Shown: positions 1 to 8,613, numbered from the stretch's first letter. The stretch is DNA of 24,910 bases from JBLNCE01 sp050260415 (GCA_050260415.1 JBLNCE010000101.1:1-24910), one strand, 5' to 3'. The notes: generated from the sequence alone by a model not told the origin. Translations and numbers: made by a program.

Positions 1-1082
1 CCTGGGAACACAAGACCGTACCGCAGGAGAGCGTCTTCACCACATTGGGCGAAAAGGCCGAAGTCGTACTGGTGCGGGACGGGGAGCTGGAAACCTCGTT
101 CAGGGTCACGCTGAACTGGGCCCTACCTGAGGGCCGTACCGGTGACGACCGCGCGCGCAGCGCGCATCGTATACCGTACGTGATCACGAACACGGTAACC
201 CTTCGTCGCGGGCAGCCCTGGGTGGAGATCATCACGGAGCTCGAGAACAACGCGGAGGATCATTACCTGCAGGTCTGCTTCCCCACTGGGGTGCAGGCGG
301 ACGAGGTCGCGGTGCAGGGCCAGTTCGACGTGGTCAAGCGGCCCGTGGCCCCCCCCGATTACGGGCGTTACGACGAGCTGCCCATGACCGAGCACCCCAT
401 GAATTCGTTCGTCGACATCAGCGACGGGGCCGAAGGCATGGCGTTACTCAACGAGGGTCTGAAGGCCTATACGGCCGAGGACGATGCGGCGCGCACGCTC
501 TGTCTGACGCTGTTGCGCTGTTTTCCCCTGCGCATCTGCGTGACGCAGGAGATGCTCGACTACAGCCACCTGGACAAGGGCACCCAATGTCTGGGCAGAC
601 ACGCATTCCGGTATGCCGTCATGCCGCATCGCGGTGACTGGGCGCAGGGCGGCGTATGGCAGGCCGCGGAGAGGTTCAACCTGGCGTTCCATGCCGCGCA
701 GGTCGGCCCGACCAAGCATGGCACCGAGCCGCTCGCCAAGTCCTTCCTCGAGCTCCGCCCGGAAAGCCTGCACGTCAGCGCGGTGAAACGCAGTGAGAAC
801 GGCGGCGGATGGATCGTACGGCTCTTCAATCCCTTCGAGACCGCGGTGCGCGGGGCGCTCAGGCTGAACGGCGGATACGCGGGGCCGACCGCGATTCAGT
901 CGCCGGTCGAACGCGTGCGCGCGGAGTTCGCCCTGCCGCAGAGTGAGGGCGCGAAATGGCGGGAGGTCAGGATGGTCACGCTCGAGGAGATACCCGAACG
1001 TACCTTGGGTATGGATGACGAGGGTTGGGTGGAGTTCGAGATCTCCCCCAAAAAGATTATGACCTTCGAGTTCCTGAGATGA
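1..1082 (+). CDS. Alpha-mannosidase, GH38 family, C-terminal part (5' end outside window)
   Basis: The reading frame is open from base 3 to the TGA at 1080-1082, so 359 residues of a longer protein are visible. They match the C-terminal beta-sandwich region of GH38 alpha-mannosidases. Family-like stretches are RIPYVITNTVTLRRGQPWVE, HPMNSFVDISDGAEGMALLN and the LLRCFPLRI strand, followed by a closing all-beta domain. GH38 enzymes remove alpha-linked mannose from glycans with a Zn-dependent retaining mechanism; the catalytic N-terminal domain must lie upstream of base 1. Bacterial GH38 proteins are roughly 800-1000 residues, so about a third is seen. No signal peptide can be judged. A TTG at base 45 is an internal codon and not a credible start. 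The gene ends 125 nt before a sugar-type regulator and shares its strand with a sugar transporter and a GH99 enzyme, which supports a mannose-glycan role. The family call is good; the exact linkage is unknown. Confidence 0.85.
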   Translation, partial: WEHKTVPQESVFTTLGEKAEVVLVRDGELETSFRVTLNWALPEGRTGDDRARSAHRIPYVITNTVTLRRGQPWVEIITELENNAEDHYLQVCFPTGVQADEVAVQGQFDVVKRPVAPPDYGRYDELPMTEHPMNSFVDISDGAEGMALLNEGLKAYTAEDDAARTLCLTLLRCFPLRICVTQEMLDYSHLDKGTQCLGRHAFRYAVMPHRGDWAQGGVWQAAERFNLAFHAAQVGPTKHGTEPLAKSFLELRPESLHVSAVKRSENGGGWIVRLFNPFETAVRGALRLNGGYAGPTAIQSPVERVRAEFALPQSEGAKWREVRMVTLEEIPERTLGMDDEGWVEFEISPKKIMTFEFLR

Positions 1083-1207
1083 TGAAGGCCGGACAGGTTT
1101 GACCCCGTTCCTCCTACGGCAGGAAATTGGCCATGTCTTATCGAAAGAGAGGTAGGCTGTCCCATGCCAGGCGGGACCGCGAGAATCCTGCGAACGGGGA
1201 GACAAGC

Positions 1208-2413
1208 ATGGGAATGGATCAGGATGCCACCCGCCCGCGCTACCGGGAGATGGAGCAATTCATCAGGGGAAAGATAGCTGCCGGTGATTGGCCCCCCGGG
1301 TATCAACTGCCGACCGAGCGGGAATTGTCGATCATGTTCGGCGTCAGCCGGATCACAACATCCCGGGCCCTCCTGGAGCTACAAAAAGCGGGCTTGGTCG
1401 TACGCGAACAGGGGCGAGGCACCTTTATCTCCCCCCTCGCGAAGAGCAGGATCCATTCCGGGGAGGACAAGGCGGGAACAGTTTCACGGAACGATTTTCG
1501 CGGATTGAAAGTGGTGGCCCTGGTGCTGCCCGATACGGCGGTGGATTCCGGTTTCAAGATGATCGAGGGCGCGGAGAAATGGTTGCGCCAACGGAAGTAC
1601 CGCCTCTTGTCCAGCGTCTCGGAGTTCAATCTGGAGAGGGAGGCCGATTTAATCCGCGGCCTTCTACAGGACGGGGTTACGAACCTGATTCTGTACCCCG
1701 TCGATTCCGAGGCAACCACCAAGGTGGTGGAGGAGGTCTGCGCCAAGGGCATGAAGGTGGTGGTCATCGACCGCCGTCTTAACAAGTTGGCCATGCCGTT
1801 CGTGGGTTCAGACAACTATAACGCCGGTTACCAGATCACGAAGCACCTGATCGAGGTGGGACACCGGCTCATCGCCTTCGCCAGCGGCGACGTGGGCCTC
1901 ATCTCCTCCGTGGCCGACCGGTTCCGCGGCTACTGTCAGGCCCTGGCGGAGTCCCGCCTCCCGGTCGATCCCGGCCTCGTGGTGAACGCGGGCCAATTGG
2001 GATGGAGTTCGGCCAGACCACAGGAGGGATACGCCGAGGAGCATCGGAAGCAAACGGAGGAAGTGGCGGAACGTACCCTGGACTACTTGTTGGGACTGCG
2101 TTCTGATAGTCCCTCCGCCGTGGTGGCTGCCAATGACCGCACCGCGCTGATGCTGCTCCGGACGGCGCTGCGCCGGGGCATCAAGGTTCCTGACCAAATG
2201 GCCGTCGTCGGTTTCGACGATCTGGCCGGCAGCGCTGCGGCTGAAGTCCCGTTGACCACGGTCAGGCAGCAGTTCAGATCGATGGGCAGGGAAGCGGCCA
2301 AGCTGATTCTGGAGGAGGCCTACGATCCGGAAGGTAATCCGCGGGAAGAATTGCTCCCGACTGAACTCATCGTACGTCGTTCCTGCGGCGCCAAAGCCTT
2401 GGCCGAGGCCTGA
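1208..2413 (+). CDS. GntR-LacI chimeric transcriptional regulator (AraR-like architecture)
   Basis: The protein has 401 residues. Residues about 11-80 form a GntR-type winged helix: RYREMEQFIRGKIAAGDW, then LPTERELSIMFGVSRITTSR, ending GLVVREQGRGTFIS. From about residue 100 it has a LacI/periplasmic-binding-like effector domain (VALVLPD, PFVGSDNYNAGYQITKHLI, a late GFDD motif). This is the architecture of B. subtilis AraR, in which sugar binding releases DNA. I chose ATG 1208 because a GGGGAGA ribosome site sits about 6 nt before it; an in-frame TTG at 1127 would add 27 low-complexity residues without a site. It lies between the GH38 gene and the transporter genes, so it probably controls the locus in response to an imported sugar. 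The inducer and the operator are not determined; candidate sites are listed separately. Confidence 0.9.
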   Translation: MGMDQDATRPRYREMEQFIRGKIAAGDWPPGYQLPTERELSIMFGVSRITTSRALLELQKAGLVVREQGRGTFISPLAKSRIHSGEDKAGTVSRNDFRGLKVVALVLPDTAVDSGFKMIEGAEKWLRQRKYRLLSSVSEFNLEREADLIRGLLQDGVTNLILYPVDSEATTKVVEEVCAKGMKVVVIDRRLNKLAMPFVGSDNYNAGYQITKHLIEVGHRLIAFASGDVGLISSVADRFRGYCQALAESRLPVDPGLVVNAGQLGWSSARPQEGYAEEHRKQTEEVAERTLDYLLGLRSDSPSAVVAANDRTALMLLRTALRRGIKVPDQMAVVGFDDLAGSAAAEVPLTTVRQQFRSMGREAAKLILEEAYDPEGNPREELLPTELIVRRSCGAKALAEA

Positions 2414-2441
2414 TTCCCCATTCGCATACGCGAGTAGGGAA
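2414..2441 (+). promoter_or_regulatory. Imperfect inverted repeat directly after the regulator stop codon
   Basis: Arms TTCCC-C-ATTCGC and GCGAGT-A-GGGAA flank a 4-nt ATAC loop. They give an 11-pair stem with one internal mismatch and one G-T pair. No U-tract follows, so it is a weak candidate for a rho-independent terminator. Its place ahead of the transporter genes also allows an operator role. Function is not resolved. Confidence 0.4.
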
Positions 2442-2454
2442 GATTGTCAAGATA

Positions 2455-2466
2455 TTGGCTATATCC
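2455..2466 (+). promoter_or_regulatory. Copy 1 of the TTGG[AC]TATATC[CA] motif upstream of the transporter operon
   Basis: The sequence is TTGGCTATATCC. Closely similar 12-mers occur at 14980, 15414 and 15548, all in the long intergenic stretches of the carbohydrate locus. It could be an operator or part of a promoter; no well-spaced -35 box was found for it. Confidence 0.35.
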
Positions 2467-2498
2467 ATTTTACCCCGGCAAGACACACAAATATATGG

Positions 2499-2518
2499 CG
2501 TCGTTTTCCGGGACGACG
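2499..2518 (+). promoter_or_regulatory. Perfect 6-bp inverted repeat in the leader of the sugar-binding protein gene
   Basis: Arms CGTCGT and ACGACG are separated by 8 nt. A weak promoter-like pair (TTTACC at 2469, TATATG at 2493, 18-nt spacer) lies just before it, so the repeat would overlap the transcription start. It could be a regulator binding site or an mRNA hairpin. Arms this short could arise by chance. Confidence 0.3.
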
Positions 2519-2591
2519 GAATGCACAGAGGAGGTGAGTACGGAGGGACAACATATCAGGGGTCAGACCACAGTTGAAGGAGGAAAGCCAG

Positions 2592-3974
2592 GTGAAGAAG
2601 ACGTTCGTCAGGTTGTCCGCCATGATTGTTCTGGTCACGCTCGTGGCCGCGTTGGCGGCAAGCGCCGCGGAACAACGGGTCAAGCTGGAGCTTTGGACGT
2701 GGAAGGTGGCCTTCAAGGCCGGCCTCGAAGCGGTAGCCAAGGAGTATACCAAGAAGACCAAGGTCGCCGTGGAGGTCAAGGCCTTCTCACCGGACGCCGC
2801 CTACACACAGCGCGTAACCGCGGCGGCCAACGCCGGTGAACTGCCCGATGTCGTCTCGTACTGGGCGCAGAGCAAGGCCCAGATCAACCCGGGCCTGGTC
2901 GAACTGAGCAGCGCCGTCAAATCGTGGGGGGTACCCTTCCTCCCGGGTACGCTCGAAACATGCTCGATCAACCAGTTCAACGTGAACGAGTTCAAGAACA
3001 ACGTCAACGCCAACGAGTTCGAGAAGTCGTACCGGGTAGGCGACCTCTACCTGGTGCCGATGGACTCGGGCACATTCTACACCATCTACGCCAACAGAAA
3101 GCTCCTCAAGGCAGCCGGCGTTCCTGCGGTCGCGCCCAAGACCTTTGACGAAATGATCGAGATGATGGTCAAGGTCAAGGAGAAGACCAAGGTACCGGGC
3201 TTCGTCTACGGCGGCAAATGCGCCGACCTCCTGTACAACTGGATGCTCCAGGGCTTGCTGCTTTGCCAGGACGGCCCGGAGGGTATCCGCGCGCTGGCCA
3301 CGGGCAAGGCCAAGATGAGCGACGCGAAATTCCTCGCCGTGCTCAAGGCGTTCGAGACCATGGTCAAGAAGGACCTGCTGATGCCGGGCGTCGTCCAGAC
3401 GGACATCGACCCCGCGGACGCGGCTTTTGCCGCCGGTAAGGCCGCCTTCTCCCTCGGCGGCACCTTCTCGCTGGCCTCCATGGTGGCCAACGGGATGAAC
3501 CCCAAGGATGTCATGACCTTTATCGTACCTCCGCTCAAAGGCGCAAAACTGACGAAGCTCGAGCTGAATCCGTTCCCTTTGATCGGCTTCGGCGTGGCCA
3601 AGAACTCCAAGCACCAAAAAGAAGCCATAGGGCTGATCCAGTTCTTCCTGCGCCCGGATATGCAGGCCCTGTATGCCAGGATCTCCAATGACGTGCCGGT
3701 CATCGCCATGAAGCCCGCCGAGATCGCCAAAGCGGGACCGAACGTCGCCGCGTTCCTCAACGCTTTCAGTCACAACCGGGCGCCGATCACCGTGGCCCAG
3801 GACGACATGTTATACCTGAAGGACAAGACACCGACCGCCAATCTCTTCGGCAATCTGCAGGCGATGGTCTTCGGCCAGAAGACCGCGGCGCAAGTCGCTG
3901 CGCAGTGGGACGAGGAAATGGCGGTGCGCCGTCAATCGGAGAAAGAATCCGGAGCTTATCCTTATAAAGACTGA
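2592..3974 (+). CDS. Sugar ABC transporter, extracellular solute-binding protein (family 1)
   Basis: The protein has 460 residues and captures an oligosaccharide or sugar for the two permeases encoded next. Start GTG 2592 is preceded by AAGGAGG with an 8-nt spacer; an in-frame TTG at 2574 overlaps that site and is rejected. The N-terminus MKKTFVRLSAMIVLV with a hydrophobic run ending ASA|AE (about residue 25) is a type I signal peptide. There is no lipobox cysteine, which is less usual for a Gram-positive binding protein, so anchoring is unclear. Family features include LELWTWK at the start of the mature protein, GELPDVVSYW, the YLVPMDSGTFYTIYANRKLL segment and WDEEMA near the C-terminus. The gene follows a 178-nt spacer with likely regulatory sites and begins the transport operon. 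Ligand is unknown; mannose oligosaccharides are an inference from neighbours. Confidence 0.93.
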   Translation: MKKTFVRLSAMIVLVTLVAALAASAAEQRVKLELWTWKVAFKAGLEAVAKEYTKKTKVAVEVKAFSPDAAYTQRVTAAANAGELPDVVSYWAQSKAQINPGLVELSSAVKSWGVPFLPGTLETCSINQFNVNEFKNNVNANEFEKSYRVGDLYLVPMDSGTFYTIYANRKLLKAAGVPAVAPKTFDEMIEMMVKVKEKTKVPGFVYGGKCADLLYNWMLQGLLLCQDGPEGIRALATGKAKMSDAKFLAVLKAFETMVKKDLLMPGVVQTDIDPADAAFAAGKAAFSLGGTFSLASMVANGMNPKDVMTFIVPPLKGAKLTKLELNPFPLIGFGVAKNSKHQKEAIGLIQFFLRPDMQALYARISNDVPVIAMKPAEIAKAGPNVAAFLNAFSHNRAPITVAQDDMLYLKDKTPTANLFGNLQAMVFGQKTAAQVAAQWDEEMAVRRQSEKESGAYPYKD

Positions 3975-4003
3975 CCTAGGTCGGTGACAAGTGGGTGCAT
4001 CAA

Positions 4004-4038
4004 CGCCGGGGGGGGGCCCGTACGGCCTCCCCCCGGCG
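4004..4038 (+). promoter_or_regulatory. Very stable intergenic stem-loop between binding protein and permease
   Basis: Fifteen pairs (one of them G-T) close on a 5-nt CGTAC loop. The left arm starts CGCCGGGGGG and the right arm ends CCCCCGGCG. No U-tract follows; instead the permease ribosome site (AAGGGGGG, from 4044) comes 5 nt later. Hairpins in this position, known from malE-malF type operons, stabilise the upstream mRNA or stop part of the transcription, so binding protein exceeds permease. That role is inferred here. Confidence 0.7.
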
Positions 4039-4059
4039 GTTAACAAGGGGGGCGTATGC

Positions 4060-5046
4060 ATGTCCCAGGACCGCTATGGTTTAGAGACCCACGCACGCAG
4101 ACGATCGCGGAGGATACGCCGCCTGCGCGAGAATCTGGTCGGTTACAGCTTCATCGCTCCGGCTGTGGGATTGTTCCTGGCCATCGGTCTGTTCACCGTG
4201 GTCTTTTCCGTCGTCCTTTCCTTCTTCCAGTGGAAAGGCGTGGATTTCAAGCTCATGGTCTACCGTGGTGTCACTTACAACTTCCGCCGGTTTCTCTTTG
4301 GCTTCGAGGATCCGTTCCTGCCGCCGGCCGTGGCGCGGGCGGTATGGCACAATATACAAATGCTCGTTGGCCTCGTGGTGACCATCCCCTTGTCCCTTGT
4401 AATCGCCGTGGCCCTAAGACGCGTGCGCCGTTTCCAAACCGCCTTCCGGACCATCTACTTCCTGCCGATGGTGGCTTCCGGCGTCGCGATTTATTACATG
4501 TGGATGGGCGTGCTGGCGCCCGACGGGCTGATCAACAACTGGCTTCGGGCTTTGGGCCTGGGGGGGTTGGCCGCCAAGAACGGCTGGCTGGCACAGCCCA
4601 ATACCGCCCTCTGGACGCTGGTGGGCACCGGGATCTGGTCCGCGCTCCCGGGAGCCATGATCCTGTACTACGCGGGGCTCCAAACCGTGGACAACGACCT
4701 CTACGAGGCGGCGGAGGTGGACGGCGCCTCCAAATGGCAGCAACTCCTGCATGTCACCTGGCCCATGCTGCGCCCGATGACCGTCATCTTGGTCGTCAAC
4801 GGGCTGGCCAATATGTTCAGCGCGTTCGAGCACGTCTGGGTCATGACGCAGGGCGGCCCGGCCGGCTCCACCGAGGTCATCGGCACCATGCTCTATCAAA
4901 TGGCGTTTTACGGTTTCAGCGGCTACCAGGGCCGGCTCGATCTGGGCTTGGCCGCCGCCATCTCGTGGTTCCTGTTCCTTTTCACCTTCGGATTCTCCAT
5001 TATCAGCGTAAGATATCTGCAACGCGATTGGATCGGCGATAAATGA
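4060..5046 (+). CDS. Sugar ABC transporter permease, MalF/UgpA type
   Basis: The protein has 328 residues, is an integral membrane protein and is one half of the translocation pore. It has an Arg-rich cytoplasmic N-terminus (RRRSRRIRRLRENL) followed by about six membrane segments, the first being YSFIAPAVGLFLAIGLF. The ATPase-docking EAA loop is clear: YEAAEVDGASKWQQLLHVTW from about residue 215, with the conserved Gly near 223. Start ATG 4060 has AAGGGGGG 7 nt upstream; a nearby ATG at 4056 is in another frame, and the longer in-frame start at 3991 would translate the intergenic hairpin. The second permease follows after 85 nt. No ATP-binding subunit is encoded in the window. Confidence 0.93.
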   Translation: MSQDRYGLETHARRRSRRIRRLRENLVGYSFIAPAVGLFLAIGLFTVVFSVVLSFFQWKGVDFKLMVYRGVTYNFRRFLFGFEDPFLPPAVARAVWHNIQMLVGLVVTIPLSLVIAVALRRVRRFQTAFRTIYFLPMVASGVAIYYMWMGVLAPDGLINNWLRALGLGGLAAKNGWLAQPNTALWTLVGTGIWSALPGAMILYYAGLQTVDNDLYEAAEVDGASKWQQLLHVTWPMLRPMTVILVVNGLANMFSAFEHVWVMTQGGPAGSTEVIGTMLYQMAFYGFSGYQGRLDLGLAAAISWFLFLFTFGFSIISVRYLQRDWIGDK

Positions 5047-5131
5047 TTAAAACCCAATGGCATTTTCGGTTGGTTGCTTGCGAAGCCATGACGCGAGATT
5101 CCTCCCCATCGCTCCGAAGGAGGGGTCGCCC

Positions 5132-5974
5132 ATGATGCGACAGAACAGATCGGGCACAATCTTCAGACTGGTTTTCCTTTCCTTGTTCGCCTTAACCTGC
5201 CTCTATCCGTTCCTCTGGATGCTCGGCACAGCCCTCAAGCCCGGCACCGAGGCATTGAACAACCCCTCGCTCCTTCCCAGGGCGGGTTGGTCCGCCATGA
5301 ACTGGGGGATCTTTGCCGAGGTGTGGGCGCGGATAGATTTCCCCGTCTACTTTCTGAACTCGGTCAAAGTCTCGTTCCTCGTCGTCGGCGGACAGCTCCT
5401 TATCTACAGCCTGGCCGGCTTCGCCTTCGCCAAGCTGCGTTTCGTCGGCCGGGATTTGATTTTCCACTGCTTCTTGGCGCTGCTCTTCGTCCCTCCTTTT
5501 GCCGTGGTCATCACGCTGATGCCGCTCGAGGCGAAACTGGGCATCCTCAATACGCATCTCGGCGTCATCCTGCCGATGATTAACGGAGCGGCGCCCTTCG
5601 CCATCTTCCTTTTCCGCAATTATTTCCGTACCATCCCTCATGAGCTGTTTGAGAGCTCGGTGCTGGACGGCGCGAACCCGTATCGCATCTACGCCACGAT
5701 CTTCCTGCCCCTCGCCAAACCGGCCTTCGCCACCTTGGCCATCATGAACTTCCTCAGCTCTTGGAACGCCCTGCTCTGGCCCCTGGTCTGCCTCAGGGAC
5801 GAGAAGCTTTTTACGCTGCCCCTGGGATTGATGTACCTTAATACGAGCATGTTCGTGCAGTACAATGTATTGATGGCGGGCGGCTTGATCGCCCTGGCTC
5901 CCACCATCCTGGTCTTCCTCTTCTTGCAACGCTACTATATCGCCGGTTTGACCGCCGGCGCCATCAAGTCGTGA
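5132..5974 (+). CDS. Sugar ABC transporter permease, MalG/UgpE type
   Basis: The protein has 280 residues and is the second pore subunit. The N-terminal membrane segment (LVFLSLFALTCLYPFLWML) is followed by the family motif GTALKPGTEA. Several further membrane spans and an EAA-type loop follow (LFESSVLDGANPYRIYATIF from about residue 173, conserved Gly 180). The second and third positions are Ser-Ser rather than Ala-Ala, which is tolerated in this family. Start ATG 5132 has a strong AAGGAGGGG site 6 nt before it; the upstream TTG at 5057 has none. It ends 18 nt before the next coding start, with that gene's ribosome site in between, so it is surely cotranscribed with the beta-helix protein gene. 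Confidence 0.93.
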   Translation: MMRQNRSGTIFRLVFLSLFALTCLYPFLWMLGTALKPGTEALNNPSLLPRAGWSAMNWGIFAEVWARIDFPVYFLNSVKVSFLVVGGQLLIYSLAGFAFAKLRFVGRDLIFHCFLALLFVPPFAVVITLMPLEAKLGILNTHLGVILPMINGAAPFAIFLFRNYFRTIPHELFESSVLDGANPYRIYATIFLPLAKPAFATLAIMNFLSSWNALLWPLVCLRDEKLFTLPLGLMYLNTSMFVQYNVLMAGGLIALAPTILVFLFLQRYYIAGLTAGAIKS

Positions 5975-5992
5975 CGAGGAGGAGACGTGGAC

Positions 5993-8587
5993 ATGAAGGC
6001 AAAGAATCGGCTATGCATGGCGGTGGTCGTATTGTTCGCGTTCTTTGGGACGGGTCTCGACGGCGGCGCGCAAGCGGAACCCAGGCCGCGGCTTATCGCG
6101 GGCGATTCGCTGGACGCGGATTATTTCGTCGCGGATGCGTGCGTAACCGACTTTGGCGCTGCCCCCGACGACCCCAAGGATGACACCAAGGCGTTCGCCG
6201 CGGCCATCGGCAGTGTGAAAGCGGCCGGCGGGGGTACGGTATACGCGCCCCCGGGCCGTTACATACTGCGCGGCAACCTCACATTGCCGTCAGGGGTGGT
6301 CCTGCGGGGCAAATGGCAAAGCCCGCTGCTCGATCCGGCTTGCAAGGGCACGATCCTCTGCGCTTACCCCGGCAAGGACGCTCCGGAACAGGCCCCCTTC
6401 ATCACGCTCGGTCCCAGCAGCGGCGTGCGCAATCTAAGCATTTGGTACCCGGAACAGGAATACGGCAACGTACATCCGTATCCATGGACGATTTACGGCG
6501 CTAGCGCCATGCATAACAACGTGATGAATGTCACGTTGGTCAACAGCTACCGCGGCATCTGCTTCAAACGCGCCGCATCCGAGCTTCATTACATACGGAA
6601 TGTCTTCGGCACTCCCTTGTTCGAGGGGATCTCCGTCGATGACTGCACCGATGTTGGCCGGATTTCGCAGATCCGTTTCTCGCCCCGTTATTGGCAGAGT
6701 TCCGGCCTGCCGGGCGCGCCGGCCACTCCGGAAGCCGCCCGAAGCTTGAAGGAGCATCTCTCCGCCAAGGCGACGGGCATCGTGATGGACCGCTCCGATT
6801 GGGAGTATATTTTCGACGTCACGATCAGCGATTATGCCATCGGGGTGCATGTTACGCCCGGTGACGGCGAAAACAGGCCCAACGGGCAATTCTACGGCAT
6901 CGTGGTGGACGGCGCGCGGACCGCGCTCCAAATCGATCAGACGCTGGCCGCGGGAATTCTCGTTACGAACAGCAGCTTTCGCGCCACGGTCGGCGATGAT
7001 CCCGTGGCCGTCGGGATCGGCCCGATGTTTTCCGGCGTCATCGCCTTCAACAACTGCAAGTTCGGTGGTACGCCGGGTACAGCCCTGAGGAACGAGGGCG
7101 GCGGGATGGTGACCTGCCAGAACTCTGTTTTCGAGCATTGGGGCTATGCCGGCGGCAAGTACGCCATCCTGGCCCAGGCCGGCATGTTGACCGTTCAAGG
7201 CTGCCGGTTCGACGAGGACAAGCCCCAGGCGATGCTGGGCCCCGCCGTGGCGAACGCCAGTTTCCTCGGCAATCGGGTCACCGGTAAGCTTCGCATCGAC
7301 AGTGATCCGAGCCTCAAACCGATTATCGACCAAAACCCGCGCGATTTCCCCGCCTTTGGCACGACGGATTTCACGGCGCCCGCAAGCCCTACGCCGAAAG
7401 CGATGCGCCTTTTCGTGGTCAAGGATGCGCCATACGGAGCGCTTGGCAACGGACAGGCGGACGATACGGCCGCGATTCAAAAAGCTCTTGACGAAGCCGG
7501 CGGGGGCGGCGGAGTGGTCTATCTCCCGGCCGGACAATACCGCCTGAATGGAAGTCTGAGAGTGCCTTCTGGCGTGGAACTTCGCGGATGCTGGGACGTA
7601 CCGCATCATACACAGAGTCGCGGTACCGTGCTGCTGGCATGCGGCGGCCGTGGCGCGGCCGACAGCGATCCGCTGATCATCCTTGCACCCGGCAGCGGCG
7701 TGCATGGCCTGACCGTCTACCATCCCGAGCAGGACTATCGGAGCATCCAACCTTACCCGTGGGTAATCCAAGCACGCGGCAAGGGGTGTTGGGTCAGATA
7801 CGTCACACTGGGCAATGCCTACCGGGGCGTGGACTTTGCCTCCTATCCCAGCGACGGTCATTGGATCGAATACGTTGACGGCTGCCCGCTGTCGGTCGGA
7901 ATCGCCGTGGGCCGCTCCGCGGGGAACGGCTGGGTGCAGGATGTGCATTTTAATCCCCATTACTGGGGCCGCAGCGGTTATGCGAACGCACCCGTCAACG
8001 CGAATTGGGAAAAGGTCTGGCAGTACCAGAAGGAGAACCTCGACGCCCTGATCCTGGGTGACTGCGCGCAGGAGCGAGTGCTGGGGTACTTCGTCTTCGG
8101 CTGCCGCAACGGCCTCCGTTTTATCGAGCAGGAAGCCGGCGGGTTCAGCGGCGTTCTGCTCGGCGCCGGCAGCGACGGCAGCACCTATGGCTTTACCGTC
8201 GATCGAGCGCGGGACATCACCATGATCAACACGCAGCTGGTCTGTCTGCAGGCACGTAGACCCGTATCCATGGTCACGCAACCCACTTTTGCCGGCAAGC
8301 TGAGACTTTTCAACACATCCATCTGGGGGACCGGCAAGGGAGCGACTTTTGGCGGTGGAGAGACCTCGATTCAACAATTGAACTTGCTCGGCGACCAGAT
8401 TGAGATCACCGGCGGAAAATTCCTCGGCACAAATATCTTTTTCCAGTCCTCATCCGAGGAGTATGTCATCGTCCGTCCCGGAGTGAATGCAGTGGAATTG
8501 GCCGGTTGCAGCAGCCTCGGAGAGTTCGCGGTAAAGAACGAGGCGGGATGGAAACTGAAAAGCTCGGGGCATATAACCCAGAACTAA
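5993..8587 (+). CDS. Secreted tandem right-handed beta-helix protein (Pectate_lyase_3, GH55/GH28-related)
   Basis: The protein has 864 residues with an N-terminal Sec signal (MKAKNRLCMAVVVLFAFFGT...). It contains two homologous halves, about residues 37-425 and 470-855. Each opens with the Pectate_lyase_3 signature (DDPKDDTKAFAAAIGSVKAA and GNGQADDTAAIQKALDEAGG, each followed by GGG.V(Y).P.G.Y.L). Each then carries matching landmarks: YPEQEYGNVHPYPW / HPEQDYRSIQPYPW and FSPRYWQSSG / FNPHYWGRSG. Two such helices in one chain is the layout of GH55 beta-1,3-glucanases, but I cannot confirm a catalytic acid, so the substrate is open; pectin-, glucan- or glycan-binding roles are all possible. ATG 5993 follows AGGAGGAG; GTG 5987, two codons earlier, is an alternative. 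It sits between the permeases and GH99. Confidence 0.8.
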   Translation: MKAKNRLCMAVVVLFAFFGTGLDGGAQAEPRPRLIAGDSLDADYFVADACVTDFGAAPDDPKDDTKAFAAAIGSVKAAGGGTVYAPPGRYILRGNLTLPSGVVLRGKWQSPLLDPACKGTILCAYPGKDAPEQAPFITLGPSSGVRNLSIWYPEQEYGNVHPYPWTIYGASAMHNNVMNVTLVNSYRGICFKRAASELHYIRNVFGTPLFEGISVDDCTDVGRISQIRFSPRYWQSSGLPGAPATPEAARSLKEHLSAKATGIVMDRSDWEYIFDVTISDYAIGVHVTPGDGENRPNGQFYGIVVDGARTALQIDQTLAAGILVTNSSFRATVGDDPVAVGIGPMFSGVIAFNNCKFGGTPGTALRNEGGGMVTCQNSVFEHWGYAGGKYAILAQAGMLTVQGCRFDEDKPQAMLGPAVANASFLGNRVTGKLRIDSDPSLKPIIDQNPRDFPAFGTTDFTAPASPTPKAMRLFVVKDAPYGALGNGQADDTAAIQKALDEAGGGGGVVYLPAGQYRLNGSLRVPSGVELRGCWDVPHHTQSRGTVLLACGGRGAADSDPLIILAPGSGVHGLTVYHPEQDYRSIQPYPWVIQARGKGCWVRYVTLGNAYRGVDFASYPSDGHWIEYVDGCPLSVGIAVGRSAGNGWVQDVHFNPHYWGRSGYANAPVNANWEKVWQYQKENLDALILGDCAQERVLGYFVFGCRNGLRFIEQEAGGFSGVLLGAGSDGSTYGFTVDRARDITMINTQLVCLQARRPVSMVTQPTFAGKLRLFNTSIWGTGKGATFGGGETSIQQLNLLGDQIEITGGKFLGTNIFFQSSSEEYVIVRPGVNAVELAGCSSLGEFAVKNEAGWKLKSSGHITQN

Positions 8588-8613
8588 CTTCCGAGTCCAT
8601 GGGAGGAATCGAG

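Noticed and set aside
4056..5042. Long open frame starting at ATG 4056, overlapping the first permease
   Set aside because: It lies in another frame of the permease gene, and its product is Arg/Gly/Pro-rich rather than hydrophobic.
6434..8377. Antisense open frame of 647 codons opposite the beta-helix gene
   Set aside because: Shadow of the third-position G+C bias; no start signals and no family-like motifs, while the + strand gene has a signal peptide and ordered domains.
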